This document shows, piece by piece, positions 46,906 to 63,438 of a stretch of 64,000 nucleotides of DNA. Position numbers and translations under genes: made by a program. Every line of letters begins with the position of its first letter. Position 1 is the stretch's first letter. Below the pieces are notes generated by a model. It made no database searches and had not been told where the DNA came from. It saw only the letters and a program-made list of their open reading frames with translations. Source of the stretch: Trema orientale (taxonomy: Eukaryota; Streptophyta; Magnoliopsida; Rosales; Cannabaceae); assembly GCA_002914845.1 (NCBI GenBank), contig JXTC01000198.1, positions 413,947 to 477,946 of the forward strand, given 5' to 3'.

Positions 46906-47257
46906 CCATTTTTTTTTTTTTCTTCCCGAAAAGTTTTAGAATTGTTCCGCCAACTTCCAAGTTGTTTCATACATATTGTTGCCAATTGTAAGGCGTGTTT
47001 GAGGAGATGTCTAACTATTACAAAATACATGTAACTGTAAACGAATAACTGAATGAAACGATTGAGTTCTACTAACAATTAGACAAGAAATACAAAATCC
47101 AATAACAACAAAAACTCTATGAGAGACTATTCTTTGTTCTTTTGAATCTCCCTATATACTAGTCAAGTAAACTCTTCTGGCGGATACTTCAACATACCTG
47201 TTGTAGAAATTTCTCAAATAAATCTTTCAAATCTGAACTTGAAAAGTTTCAGATTTA

Positions 47258-48036
47258 GGCCTACTTTGGTTTAGCTTTTAATAAATTAAAAACATTTTTC
47301 GAATAATCTGTGAGTTAAAAGGTATTTGGTAAAAGCTTAAAAATCAGATTATTCAATAATTTTTGACAGAATAACAGAACTTTGACTTTTAAATTATACG
47401 AGAATCTACACTATATTTTAATGAATAAATTATAATGACTAAAATGCCTTCACTTAAAAAGCAAAAATACCAAACATTTAATTGAGTTTATTTTCATATC
47501 AATTTTTTTCAAAAACAAATTATTAATATATTTAAATTATAATTCACTAAAGTACTCTTCATATTAGTTATTTTGAAGTAACTAAATTGATTCTTTATTG
47601 AAATTTTAAATTCAGATGAAAATAAAATAAATGAAAATAAAATAAAATAAATTTAATTGAGTAACTAATTTCATTGAGTTTATTTTCATATTAATTTTTT
47701 TTTTAAAAAGGTATTAATATGTCTAGTATGTACAAATATGCATAATTGTAAAAAAATATTAGTAAGCTCTTTCTATAAATATGCATAATTGTATAATGAT
47801 GTTTATTTTTGTCATTTTATATTTGCATAACAATTCAGTCATATAGTTTACCAAACACTTTAATACAGTTTTTCAAGTCACAGTACTTTAAAATTACAAT
47901 TTACTAAACACTTTAATACAGTTTTTTTAAGTCACAGCACTTTAAAATTATAATTTACTAAACACTCAACTATTTTACGCTATAATGAATTTTTCTTTCA
48001 GCTTGTATTTGTTTTACAGCTCTACCAAACTAGCAC
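47258..48036. mobile_element. PIF/Harbinger-like MITE (779 bp)
   Basis: The left end GGCCTACTTTGGTTTAGCTT and the complement of the right end GTGCTAGTTTGGTAGAGCTG form an imperfect TIR. The 3-bp direct repeat TTA flanks both ends (47255-47257, 48037-48039), the typical PIF/Harbinger target. A segment of about 53 bp (AAACACTTTAATACAG...AATTTACT) is tandemly duplicated at 47853-47960. No ORF. Confidence 0.65.
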
Positions 48037-48039
48037 TTA

Positions 48040-48521
48040 AAAGAAAACCACATAAAATTATGTAAAACAAATAAAAGCCAAAAAATTTTTACATAAATCT
48101 AGAATCAAGAAGAATAAAATGTCGGTAGATCTAGAAATATGATTTTACATCTGTTTTCACACAGATGAAATGATTATTAAATAGGAGAAAAAAAACAAAA
48201 AAGAAAAATTTATTGAGAGAAAGAGGATCTTCCCCACTGGCGGGTGAAAATTCAGACAGATAGGAAACAGTTTAAGGACCCCAAAACAAAAACAAAAAAA
48301 GGAAACTTTTCTATTTTTTGCACTATTTGTATTAAAAAATGAATGTTCTACTTCTTCAGACCTTAGTTGAAAATCCTCCGTAAAAAACTTAAGAGGAACA
48401 ACCAACAACTCTAGAATCACTCAGAGAATCAAAGTTATCAAACTAGTCTTACGCTTGTTTGATGCGATCACTTCAATAACTTGTTAGTGCCATTGAAGAG
48501 ATCAAGGACCAGAAAATAATA
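48040..48521 (+). other. 5' flank of gene B
   Basis: AT-rich. The last 40 bases before the ATG (TTGAAGAGATCAAGGACC to AAAATAATA) resemble the gene A leader in composition. No clear TATA box close to the start. An antisense frame at 48157-48420 is low-complexity and I do not call it. Confidence 0.35.
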
Positions 48522-52395
<3,874 letters not shown>

Positions 52396-53059
52396 GTATT
52401 GAAATAATACATCACAGATTTACATGTAAATTTTGAATCCTGCGAACTATTAGGATTTCTCTTGTTGTTGAAAAATGTAAGGATGAATGGAATTGGCCTA
52501 TATATATAGACGAGTATCTATATGCAACAAATTAGTAAGCCTAGTGATAGTTATCTCCTAGTACTATACCTATATCCAATAGATGAATGATGATGTTTTT
52601 ATGCAAAACCAAAACAAGTAGAGAGGGAGAGAAGAATAAGAAGAAAATTGACGATGTCTAGCATGAGTTGCATTTTTTCCTCCAGTTCTACTAAAACAAA
52701 TATTGGTTTACTCATGAATTCACTCCAATAAATAATTGGGTTAATAAATAACAAGTGGTATTGGGAAGCAGCAAATTATGTGGTGGAATGCAGCACCTCA
52801 TCGTATTGGGCATTCAGCAATCTTGTACGATCTGTGAACGTTTTTTTGGTTCTTTCATAATATTTCTTCCTAGGGGAATTTGTTTGACCAAAAAGAAGAA
52901 GAAGAGGAAGTGATATTGGTCTAAATTGTTCTTGAAAAAACGCAAATGTCCTCAAGTACAATTTCATTTTATTATGGAAATTTGATTGTTCTAAATTGTT
53001 TGACCAAAAAGAAGAAGAAGTGATATTGGTCCAAATTGTTCTTGAATTTCATTGAGGAA
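52396..53059 (+). other. 3' flank of gene B
   Basis: Possible polyadenylation signal AATAAATAATT near 52728. The phrase TTTGACCAAAAAGAAGAAGAAG...TGATATTGGTC recurs at 52882-52931 and 52999-53040, a small local duplication. No gene seen. Confidence 0.4.
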
Positions 53060-53069
53060 ATTTAATTTT

Positions 53070-53445
53070 TTATGGTAATATTTCACAAAAATTGAAAAAT
53101 CCCAGATTTAGGAATTGTTGGAAAAATTCCAGATTTTAATTAGATAAATACTACTTTTAGAAGTATTTAGAAGAATATCACTTCTTATTAATTGATGAGA
53201 TATTTTAAGTAACCAATCTAGTTACCTCAAGTAACTTGGCTGTTTACTTCAAGTAACTAGATTTGTTACCTTAAATAATCCAACTGATGCCTCAATTGAA
53301 AAATAATAGTTTTGAAAGAAAAAGCGGTATTTTTCTAAATATTTATTTAATATGTTATTTGTGTAAAAAGCTTTAAAAATTGATATTTTTTAAAATCAAT
53401 TCGGGATTTTTACCCATCTGGGATTTTTCAATTTTTGGTACTTCG
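53070..53445. mobile_element. MITE-like repeat, AAAAATCCC family, copy 2
   Basis: Left part TTGAAAAATCCCAGATTTAG; right part CATCTGGGATTTTTCAATTT, inverted to each other. The core (GTTACCTCAAGTAACT, GCGGTATTTTTCTAAATATT) matches 44668-45065. Confidence 0.65.
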
Positions 53446-53479
53446 GCTCTAGAATTTTGTAAGAAGCCCATTTTGATTT

Positions 53480-53800
53480 AGTGTGATAAAAGTTTAAAAG
53501 AAAAAAATGAAAAATCTCGAATTTAGTTATTAAAAAAAAATATCACTTTTTAAAGTATTTATAAGAATACCTTTTTTTTTTACTACTTAGAGAGTTATTT
53601 GAGATAATTATTCAAGTTATTTCAAGTAATCAGGTTGCCTCAAGTAACTCAAATAGTTACCTTCTGTAACATAACTAGTTATCTCAAGTACCTTTAACAA
53701 ATTCCCAATTTTGAATTAAAAGGTGCTATTTTTATAAATAAAATTCAAATGTAATATTTTTCAAAATAAACTTCAAAAGTGGTGTTTTGAGAAATTTATA
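53480..53800. mobile_element. MITE-like repeat, AAAAATCCC family, decayed copy 3
   Basis: GATAAAAGTTTAAAAG, then TGAAAAATCTCGAATTTAG, then CAAGTAACTCAAATAGTTAC. The same layout as copies 1 and 2, but more diverged and lacking a clear right end. Confidence 0.45.
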
Positions 53801-53809
53801 CCTAGTATT

Positions 53810-54240
53810 GTCTTTTGTCCCCTATATTTCACAAATACCCGTTATTTTATTTCATTCAAAAAATACCCGTTTTTAGGTATACACTTCATTTGTAAAATAT
53901 ATATATAGTATAAATTATAATATAGATTTTTCCCTGTAATTTATGCCTACAGTATATATTTTTACACAATACACATTCTACCAGGATTCGTGATATAAAT
54001 TTTTACCTGTAATATAAATTTTCCCTATCATTTATATCTATAGTATAATTTAGGGTTTTGGACACTTATACCTATCTTTTTAAAAATAATACCAAAAATA
54101 CAACCTCCAAAAAATAATTAAAATTCTGTACGACCTTTGTTGGCATTTTTCTAAATACTTCAGCTAAAAAATGCAATGGCATTTTTGTAATTTTTACTAC
54201 CTTTTTTAAAAACAGTCTTTTAATATTAAATGAGCCAAAA
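53810..54240. other. AT-rich spacer; left arm of a foldback-type repeat
   Basis: 54055-54170 (CACTTATACCTATC, AATAATACCAAAAATACAAC, CTGTACGACC) resembles the left arm of the foldback element at 63439. The remainder shows repeated TTTTCCCTGTAATTTATGCC-like text (53935, 54005, again at 56535). No gene. Confidence 0.45.
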
Positions 54241-54249
54241 TAACCATGG

Positions 54250-54340
54250 CAGATTTATGGCCTAGTGGTTGGGCCACAAATGACTATGCCACTAATATTG
54301 ATTGCTGGGGCTCGAGCCCCCTGACATTTTAGACTTTTTT
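54250..54340 (+). mobile_element. tRNA-derived SINE-like head
   Basis: An A-box-like word TGGCCTAGTGG (about 54258-54268) and a B-box-like palindrome GGGCTCGAGCCCC (about 54308-54320) sit at pol III promoter spacing, followed by T-rich text. The cloverleaf is not complete, so it is a SINE remnant and not a tRNA gene. No target duplication found. Confidence 0.45.
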
Positions 54341-54724
54341 CATTATTTTAATTTTTTTTCTCTTTGTTGTTAATTTTATTCCTTTTTAATATTAGTTACA
54401 AATAATTACCAATTTAATAACTAATTTCCATTAACAAAATTAATCAAATTGGTCATTAGTTTCTTCAAGGTTTTTTTCATTATTTTTATTTTTTTTCCTT
54501 TTTAAAGTTATCTACTTGTAGAAACCAAATTAGTTCCTAATTTTCGATAACAAAATTATTCAACTTGGTCATTAATAATAATTCCCTCTTTTTTCTCAAT
54601 TTTATTTTTCTTTTATTTTTCAAATTTTTTTTCTTTTCCTATTTTTTAATTATTTTTCCCTTTCACTTTATTCTCTTTTTTTTTTTTAAGAAACACTAAC
54701 CTTTTTTTTTCTATTCTTATGCAA

Positions 54725-55720
54725 GTAAGTCATATAAAACTACAAAGATTTCTAGGAAACCAGTTTGGTTTCTTTTTAACAGAATACTCTGTAAGTAAAT
54801 AAGTCGAAAGAAACCATAAAACCAGTTTAGTTTCCTTTTAGTTGAATGCCCTATAGGTAAGTAAATCACAGGAAACCACAAAGGTTTCCTGGAAACCAGT
54901 TCGGTTCCTTTTAGCGAAATGCCCTGTACGTAAGTAAATTATAGGAAACCACAAAGGTTTATTAGAAACCACTTCAGTTTTCTTTAAGCTGAATGCACTG
55001 TACTTAAGTAAATCACAGGAAATCATAAAGGTTTTCTTTTAGCGAAATGTCATGTACGTAAGTAAATTAGAATAAACGACAAATAATTCCTGGAAACTAG
55101 TTTGGTTTCTTTTTAATGGAATGCCAAATCACAAAAGTTTCCTTCTAATGGAATGCCCTGTATGTAAGTAAATCACAGGAAACCACGAAAGTTTCTTAGA
55201 AACCAATTTGATTTCCTTTTAGCAGAATGTCCTTATAGAAAACCACAAAAGTTTCCTTTAGCCGAATGTTCTGTACGTAAATAAATCACAGGAAACCAGG
55301 AATATTTCCTGGAAACTATTGTAGTTTCCCTTTTGTAAAAAAACCTTGTAGCTAAATAAATCAAAAGAAACCACAAAGGTTTCCAATAAACTACTGGAAA
55401 CTATCATGGTTTCTTTTTTGCAAAATGTCATGTACCTAAGTAAATCACAAGAAACCATGGAAATCATTGTGATTTCCTTTAGTATAATGCTATGTAGCTA
55501 AGTAAAGCATAGGAAACCAGGAAGGTTTTTTGAAAACCTTTACGGTTTCTATTTTGCAGAATGCTCTGTAGCTAAGTAAGTCACATGAAACCACGAAAGT
55601 TTCATATAAACTATTGTGATTTCGTTTTCAAATCACAAGAAAATAATGAAAGTTTTTTGAAAACTATTGTGGTTTCTTTTTTACAGAATGTCTTTTAGCA
55701 AGAATTGAGTGAGACATTGA
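54725..55720. repeat. 73-bp hairpin minisatellite (GGAAACC...GGTTTCC)
   Basis: About 12-13 imperfect units of about 73-74 bp containing GTAAGTAAATCACA, then GGAAACC-ACAAA-GGTTTCC and a second hairpin GGAAACC-AGTTC-GGTTCC, then TTTTAGCGAAATGCCCTGTAC. At 55311-55329 the stem changed on both sides (GGAAACT with AGTTTCC). Flanked by T-rich (54340-54715) and A-rich (55985-56290) tracts. Not coding. Confidence 0.85.
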
Positions 55721-58109
55721 AAAAGGATGTTGTGGAATATGATCAAATTAAGTAATTATATTTTTGAAATAAAAGCAACAAAAAACTATTTAATACCAAT
55801 TTAGATTTTGATTTCAAGAGTAGCAATAATCAACTTTTTTTTTTTAGGAAACTAAATTAGTTTGAACTAGAAACTAATTTAGTTTCTAATTTCTATTTCT
55901 TGATTAACTATTGGATTCTAATGACCATAATCAATAATTAGAAACTAATAGTAAAAATAGTTTCTANTTCTAATATTAGTTTTTTTTTTATAAAAAAAAA
56001 GAAAAAGAAAATGAGTTTTGAAAAATGAATTCAAAAAAGAAAATATGAAAAAAAGAATAAATAAAGGAAAAAAGACTTAAAATAAATAAAAAAACAGAAG
56101 CTAGCAAGAAAAAAGTAATAAAGTTCGATGCAAAAAAAAAAAAATAAAAAGAGAAAATTAAAAAGGAAAAGTAAAAAATAAGAAAGAAGATAACAAAGAA
56201 ACCATAAGAGAACAAGAAAAAAAAAAAGGTTCAGGAGTAAGAAAAAAAGTTAAGAAAAAAGGAAAAAGAAAAAGAAAAAAAGTTGTAGAGCTGGGATCCC
56301 ATGATGGGAAGTACAAAAAGGACCATGCTAATGGATAGAATCAACAATATTCCTAGATATTGTTGAATATATTTTTATTATAAATGGTTTTTCTACACAA
56401 GATGGTTTTATTTACAGAAATGCCACCGCATAACTTATGGCCTATATTCAGAAAAATATCGTACAAAAAGAAGTGTATTGGACTAGGTCGTATTTCAGGC
56501 AATATTTTTCTAAAAATAGTACAATATATCATTTTCCCTATAATTTATGCCTATAGTATAAAATTTTGGGAAGAGTCCATAAATACGTGTTTTTAAAGCC
56601 ATATTTTCATAAATACTTATTTTTTATTATTATTTCATAAATGCCCATTTTTATACTCATTTTTAGAGAAATGTAGACCACCACTATTTTACATGCATGA
56701 AATGTATATCGTGGTTTATATTTTATGAATAAAAATTACACTAAAAATTGACACATATTTTAAAATGTATACCATAGATCAAATTTATAATGAAAAATGT
56801 AAATCGTAGTAAACATTTATACTGTAAATATATATTGTTCATATTTTACACATGAAATGTGTACCTTATGGATAAAATTTACATTGTAAATGTGGACCAC
56901 TAATATTTTGTATATGAAATGTAGATCATAAAAATGGGTATTTTTGAAAAAAAATTAAAAAGTGTGGGTAGTAACTATAGGACTTCCATCAGTATATTTT
57001 GAGCGTTTCTTACAGGACATCTATCTAGTGGTCATGTAAATGTTTTGATAGGAGTACTGTGGACTAAAATGACTTTTAGTTACCACTAGTTGGTCCTACA
57101 AGAATCGTAAATTTATGATCAATACATAAGAGACTACCAGTCTCTACTATTATGATATTCCATCATTAAAAATTGGGTTACTCCCAGAAAAGTTATTTTT
57201 CAAAACACATGTAAAATAGTCATTTTTGTTTCTCATAGACAGGTCTGTTTCGTGATTTACGAGGGCCCAATTGTGTATCATGGTCATGGCTCTCTGGGTT
57301 TTAGAATTATTTAATTACTCTTGCAGATTGTATTATTTTTTATCCTAAGTAAGTGCTTTAATCAAGTTATACGTTTGCTATATTATAATTCTTCATTTTT
57401 TGTGATTGTTTAAATAAAGAAATGAAGAAATACTAAGTAATTCTTAGTATTACTAGAAAAAAGTAGATATTTAACAATTCTTAGCTAAAACTTATTTGTA
57501 TTTGTACTGAAAAAATGAAATTAATTTAATGGGCTCCTTACAAAATTTCGGCCCAAAGTACCAAATTGAAAGAAAGGATAAATCTAGGTAAATGATCAAT
57601 ATTTTAAATTTGATTAAGTAGATGTCCACTTTTAAATTTTATAGCTAAATGTCTAGGTATATATATTTTTATACTTGGTAAATATGTGTATCTACCAATT
57701 TTAATTACTATACTGAATTGTACTGACTATATAATTTTTTATACTTAGTATATAAAATTTTACACTTTGGTATAACATTTGACAAAGAGATATTTACTTA
57801 AATTGGGTTCAAAATTTGGTCATATTTCTATAAGGCCCATTTGAAAGGGCTTCTTAAAAAATTCCAGGCTCAAAATACTAAAAATTAAAAAATCTCGGAT
57901 GGGCTGAATTTTTTGAAAAATCCTTGATTAATTTAGAAAAATATCACTTTTAAAAGTTTTTTTAATAAGAATCACACTTTTAATAAATATTTAGAGCAAT
58001 ACCACTTTCGTTTTAAAATTGGTATTTGAATCAATGAAACTCGAGGTAATTAGTTTTTTATCTTTGAGTTGTCATTAGATGAAAAATGACAACTCAAAGA
58101 TAAATATAT
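55721..58109. other. Repeat-rich spacer without genes
   Basis: 55985-56290 is an A-rich low-complexity tract. 56640-56960 has GAAATGTAGACC/GAAATGTAGATC phrases with inverted AAAAATGGGTATTT ends, probably a MITE. 57870-58060 holds a turned-round copy of the AAAAATCCC family. No coding sequence recognised. One unresolved base is at 55967. Confidence 0.45.
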
Positions 58110-58935
58110 ACTAGAGGGGTAATACGATAATTTCACCCTACGAGTACGACATTGCATTGGGGGTATGTCTGCAGGTATAGTATATGCTAAATGGATCAAG
58201 CTAATTAATTGTTAATAAGTTTCATAGAAAAATAAATGACATTTAGTCCAAGAGTTCAATATTGGGCCTATAGTGGTGTGCCCTAATATTAATGGACAAG
58301 ATTCAATCATAATTAAGAGCTAATTATGATAGTGAGTATATGGTCCATCGGAGTTTGGGTTTTATGGATCCATCTGGTCCCCTGTCTAGCTTAAATTAAA
58401 GCCCAATAGTTATTTGATGATCAGTTGAGTCCAACAAGCCCAATAAGCCCATTAGGGTTTACTAATCTCTCTATAGTTAAGAGAAAAGTTCTCTAACTAC
58501 ATAGAATATAAACTACACGTGAAACACCCCTTGTGAAGAGAGTGTTACATGAAAAACATAGAGAGAGAGAGTAGAGAAAATCGGCCACCACTAGGGATTT
58601 ACTGTCCTTGGTGTTTCGGCCATCCCGGAGAAATCGGTTCGAGGAGATTGTCTTCTTGTTCTTCTGCGGATCTCTTTATTGGGAATCAAGAAGGTGACCA
58701 CTCACCGGTTCAATCAAACGGCTTTCGAGAATAGACAGGAAGACGAGAAGGTTGTGGAGCGAATCCGGGTATTGTTCTTGTCTAGGTCAAGAGTTAATTT
58801 ATGTTAGATCACAATCCGAAATGTTTTGTAAAAAGAAAATTTTAAACGACCAATTCCGCTGCGTTTCTTGATTTTACAAAACTATAGTGTTCTTGAAAAT
58901 GATTTTATGAAAATATTTTCTGGAAATTTATTCTA
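58110..58935 (+). mobile_element. Copia LTR fragment (3' part)
   Basis: From GGGGTAATACGATAATTTCA on, this matches the second half of the solo LTR at 24462-26255 (near 25240 on): shared ATTGGGCCT, GGATCCAT..GGTCCC, CCCATTAGGGTTT-like text, then CCAATTCCGCTGCG near the end. The 5' half is missing. It abuts the pol remnant at 58936, but that pol has a different short LTR, so the two come from separate elements. Confidence 0.65.
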
Positions 58936-61148
58936 GTAAACACTAACAGAAACTGCTTGTTATCTTTTGTTGTCTGCCTATGTGCCAAGTATTTTTGGGG
59001 GAGAAGTAGTGCTTACTGTAGTTTACGTAATAAATAAAATCCCGTCATCTCACACATCAGGTTTGTCATCATTTGCAAAATTATATGGATATGCTCCTGA
59101 TTATTCTTCCTTACGAGTCTTTGATAGTACTTGTATTGTCCTTCGACCTTATGTAGAATATAGTAAGTTGTCCTCATACTCTATAATTTGTGTTTTTCTA
59201 GAATATAGTGAGGGTCAAAAGGGATATCGTTGTTCCGATCTAGTTACTCAGAAATTATGTGTCATGTCATGTTTTGTTTCTTGAGCGTATACCATTCTTT
59301 TCTATTCTTGCTAGCTCTCATAATCTCATTGTATCTGATTTAATTCACATTGACCTATTCTCTAATGATCAAGATAGTCCGTCTCCCCAAATCCTAAATA
59401 TTGTAGATATCGATACTTTAGTTCCTGATGCTCCTGATAGTTCCTCTCTCCCTATGGCTCCCTAAGTGCCTCCTAAGACTGTGGATCCTCCTCCTTCTCC
59501 TTCTCCTCGTTATCATAAGTATACTTGTAAGTCTACACAATTACCTGATTTTTCTTATTCTTGTTATTCGAGTACTTTTACTTCCCTTTTGGACTCTATT
59601 CACAACCTTTTTGGGCCCCTATCTTATAGAGAGGTAGTTATTGATCTTTTTTGGTAGTAAGCTATGGCTGAGGAGCTCTCTACTTTGTATAAGACAGGTA
59701 CCTGGGATTTGGTACCTCTACTGCCTAGCAAGCATATGATTGGTTCTCATTGGGTCTATAAGATCAAGACCAAGTCTGATGGGTCTATTGAGAGGTACAA
59801 AGCTCGTTTGGTTGCTAAGGATTTTTTACAGCAATATGGCATGGATTATGAGGAGACTTTTGCTCCTGCTGTAAAAATGACTACTGTTCGTACACTCATT
59901 ACAGTAACATCTCTTCGTTAAATGGCTTATTTCTCAAATGGATGTTAAAACTTCCTTCTTAAATGGTGATCCTCAAGAAAAATTTTATATGGTTCCCCCA
60001 CCTGGTATTTCTTATAAGCCTGGAGAGGTTTGCAAGCGCAAGAAAGCTTTATACGGTCTCAGACCAGTACCACAGGCTTAGTTTGAGAAATTCTTTTTGG
60101 TGATTACATTTCTTGGTTTTCGTTCCAGTCAACATGATTCAGCTCTCTTTCTAAAATGCACTCAAGCTGGTCGTATTCTTCTTTCTTTGTTCGTTGATGA
60201 CATTATTATTACTTGTGATGATGTTAATGGGATTGCGAAATTGAAATTAGAATTAGCTTTTCAATTTGTCATGAAGGACTTGGTCTCTCTACATTATTTT
60301 TTGGGCATTGAAGTTGCTTCCTCTCCCAAAGGTTACCTTCTCTCATAGTCTAAGTACGCAACCGATATTCTTGAGCGTACACATCTTACTGGTACTCGGA
60401 TTGCTGATATTCCTCTTAAGCTTATTGTTAAATATTCTCCTACTGATGGTACACCTATGCCAGATCCTACTTTGTATTGTACTATTATTATTAACTTGGT
60501 CTATCTCACTATTACTCGCCTAGATGTTGCATATGATGTCGCATTGTTAGCGAGTTTGTTATTTCTCCTACTACGGTTCATTGGGCTACTGTTCTTTGTA
60601 TATTACGGCATCTTCGAGGCACTCTCTTTCAAAGACTTTTACTTCCTTTGAATTCCTCATTGGAGTTGCGTGTATATTCGGATGCTGATTATGCTGGTGA
60701 TCATTTTGATCGTAAGTCTACCATTGGATTTTGTACTTTTTTCGGTGATTCTCTTATTTCTTAGAAGTAAAAACAGAATATTGTTTCAAAATCTTATACA
60801 GAAGCTGAGTACCGTACTATAGCATCTACTACCACTGAGATAGTTTGGTTACGATGGTTACTTGCAGACATGGGGGTTGTTCTTTCTCTTCCCACTCCTA
60901 TGTATTATGACAACAAGAGTGCAATTGATATTGCTCACAACTCTGTCTTTTATGAGCATATCAAACATATTGAGATTGATTGCCATTTTACTCGACAATA
61001 TCTTCAGCATAGCACCATTAGTTTGCCTTTTGTGTCTTCTTCTTTACAGATTGTAGACTTATTTATAAAATTACATCCGCTTCCGCGTTTTCGTTTTTTT
61101 AGTTGGCAAACTCACGATGATTCTTGTAGCATCATCATGAGTTTGAGG
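58936..61148 (+). pseudogene. Copia pol remnant (integrase end, RT, RNase H)
   Basis: Domains in order: end of the integrase core and linker (LLLSAYVPSIFGGEVVLT, then KIPSSHTSGLSSFAKLYGYA, 58950-59280); reverse transcriptase from 59664 (WDLVPLLPSKHMIGSHWVYK, RYKARLVAKDF, DYEETFAPAVKM); the active-site motif FVDDIIIT at about 60187-60213; RNase H from about 60640 (YSDADYAGD, EAEYR, HIEIDCHFTR to DLFIKLHPLPRFRF). Stops occur at 59281, 59655, 59919, 60081 and 60346, and frameshifts lie between blocks, so it is dead. Gag, protease and the integrase N-terminus are absent. Confidence 0.88.
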
Positions 61149-61153
61149 GGGAA

Positions 61154-61366
61154 TATTAGAGTTATTTATTTACTTTTTTGTTATTTTGTTTATGTAGTTT
61201 TGTTTTTAGTAGTAAAGATATAATAATCTTTTTTTCTTCTCATGTAAATTCTATTTAAACTCTTTTTCTGCTTTATGTTCTCTTGTACGTATAATTTTCT
61301 GAGCAGTTAAATAAAAACCTAGCCTCTAAGTATTTTCCTTTTCTCTTTGTTTTGATCCTTCTCACA
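61154..61366 (+). repeat. Short 3' LTR of the Copia remnant
   Basis: A purine tract (TTTGAGGGGGAA) directly precedes TATTAGAGTTATT, where the usual TG start has become TA. The LTR ends CTTCTCACA. It is only about 213 bp, with CTATTTAAACTC as a TATA-like site near 61252. No 5' partner in the window. Confidence 0.6.
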
Positions 61367-63438
61367 TGTTTAATATTCCCTAAATACAAACAAAACAAAT
61401 TTATCACTTGTATTGCAAAGATAAAGTAAAGATCGAAAAGAATAAATTTAATTATAAAGAAAAAAATTCAAGTAAGCCCACGGTTGTTGCCTTGTTGGAA
61501 TAAAGGATTATTGGGAAAAACCCAAAAAGTTAGTAAATGTAAAGCTAGAGGATGACACGCGCATGAGCATTACACCGTACATGTGACTTTCTCTTGCTGT
61601 TTTTGCTTGAAGCCTAAAAGCTTACGGACTTCTGTCTATTAGAAAGCTGAGAGGGGAAAATTTTTTTATGGCTTGTTACTGCTATTAGTTAGACAGAGAA
61701 TGAGATAGACAATCCGGACAGAGGATCTGGCTCCTATGAATTTACATGTAATGCTAAATATTGGGAGATTTTATGATATTAAGATATGAATCCAGTTCTT
61801 AGCTCAAAAATTAGAAAGAGGATGTTGGACTAGGAACAGGATAAAAGAAGAGGAAAAGTGATCTAAAGCCTTGTAGCTTTCATGATGAAAGTGGTTTGAA
61901 TGACAGAATTAATGGCTTTTGTCTTTTGGCTTGTGTTTTCTTTTCCACGTAAAAGGAAGAAACCAAAGAACTTTTCTTTTTGTTTCTTCCTTTTTTTTTT
62001 TTTTGTTTTTTTGTCTGATAAGAAGGAATTAAAAAGAATAAAATATGACTCCGTAGATGAAAAATCAGAAGACGCAAAACAATAGAATATTAAGACGCAA
62101 TAGAATATGGAATGAAAAGTAAAGGACGCAATCGGAAAGATAAAGGTGACGGTTTTAGGCTAAACTTTTCTTAAATGTGAGTGGTCATTTTCAAAGAGGT
62201 GGTTTTATTTAATTGAATTGAGTGATAATACTGTCGGGTGCCCACTTCCGTCTAATACCATAGGATTATGATTAATATGGTGGTTCATAGCATCGAGGTG
62301 CCCAAGACCTGTAATGGGTACCTTAGGTGCCTTCTAGAATTACTTATGTGGTATTAGACTGCTTAAAGTACTGAAAGCGCCTAATCATAGAGATTCTTAA
62401 AAGAACCATTATTAAATATTAAAATAACTTCAAATAAATACATAAAATTTTGGGTTTTCAATGTTTTTTTTTTTCCTTTAAACTATGGTGTTCATTTAAT
62501 CTAATTTGTGTCTTTTTTTTAGTATATTACATCCGATTTCCGCTAAATGCAGACTTTGAAAATTGCATCCAATTTAGTCCACATAAAATCTTCTAACTAA
62601 TTTAATCCAATTTGCAAATGTGCGGATGAAATCGATTATTTTTCTATTACTTACTTAGGCTTTGATTAATAATAGGAAAATGATACAGAAAAAAAGAAAA
62701 ACTCTTCATCACCGAAAGAGATGGGATAATAAGGGAGGAGGAGTAGAGGCCGGAGAAGGAGATCAAAGTACTTTCTCTCTGGCCTCTGTTGAGAGCGACA
62801 GTAAGAGATTTTTGAGAGAAAGAGAGAATAGAGGCTAGGGTTTTTCGGGAGAGAAAAAAGTTAAGGATGATTTAGAAAAGTAATAATAAATCTCTTATAG
62901 AGTTATAGTTGTATTCTTTATTCAGTTTTGTATTTCCTGATAGTTAGCAAAACTCAATAGTTTTATCGATTATTTGTTTACTTTCATATATATTTCGTCA
63001 CTTTATTTTCGTACCAAATTGATTATTGTAATGTACTTATTTGAATAATGAATGAAATTCATGTTAGGTTAAAAAATTATTTCAAGTGGGGTATTCAAAA
63101 TCTGCACAATCCAAACAAATCCACACGAACTAATCATTAGATTGAATTGAATTGCTAAAATATACAATTCTACGAGTCGGGTATACTTTTCACCTTAAAA
63201 GTAACAGATTCTTATCCTATCGATCTCCATTTAAAGTATATAATATATATAATTTATATATTTTTTTAATTCATATATAGTGTTTGCAATTGCTAGTAGT
63301 TTAAGGTGTAAATTATTGTCATATTACCTACTACACATGATTAATACTTTCTAAAATATAAAAGAGCAAAGTTATGCTAAAAATAAATAACTAACAACAA
63401 GAAACTAACATAAAGCCCAATTATAAGGGATTATTAAT
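61367..63438. other. Intergenic stretch
   Basis: No gene recognised. 62690-62860 is purine-rich, with GAGGCTAGGGTTTTTCGGGA, which resembles a plant leader, but no ORF follows. A frame at 61900-62085 is mostly homopolymer. Confidence 0.4.

Noticed and set aside
54250..54340. Functional tRNA gene
   Set aside because: Only A-box- and B-box-like words are present; no acceptor stem or clear cloverleaf, so a SINE remnant is more likely.
55988..56215. Antisense Phe/Ser-rich frame
   Set aside because: Translation of an A-rich low-complexity tract, with no domain.
58110..61366. One continuous Copia element with the LTR fragment as its 5' LTR
   Set aside because: The 3' LTR at 61154-61366 is short and unlike the fragment at 58110-58935, so they come from different elements.
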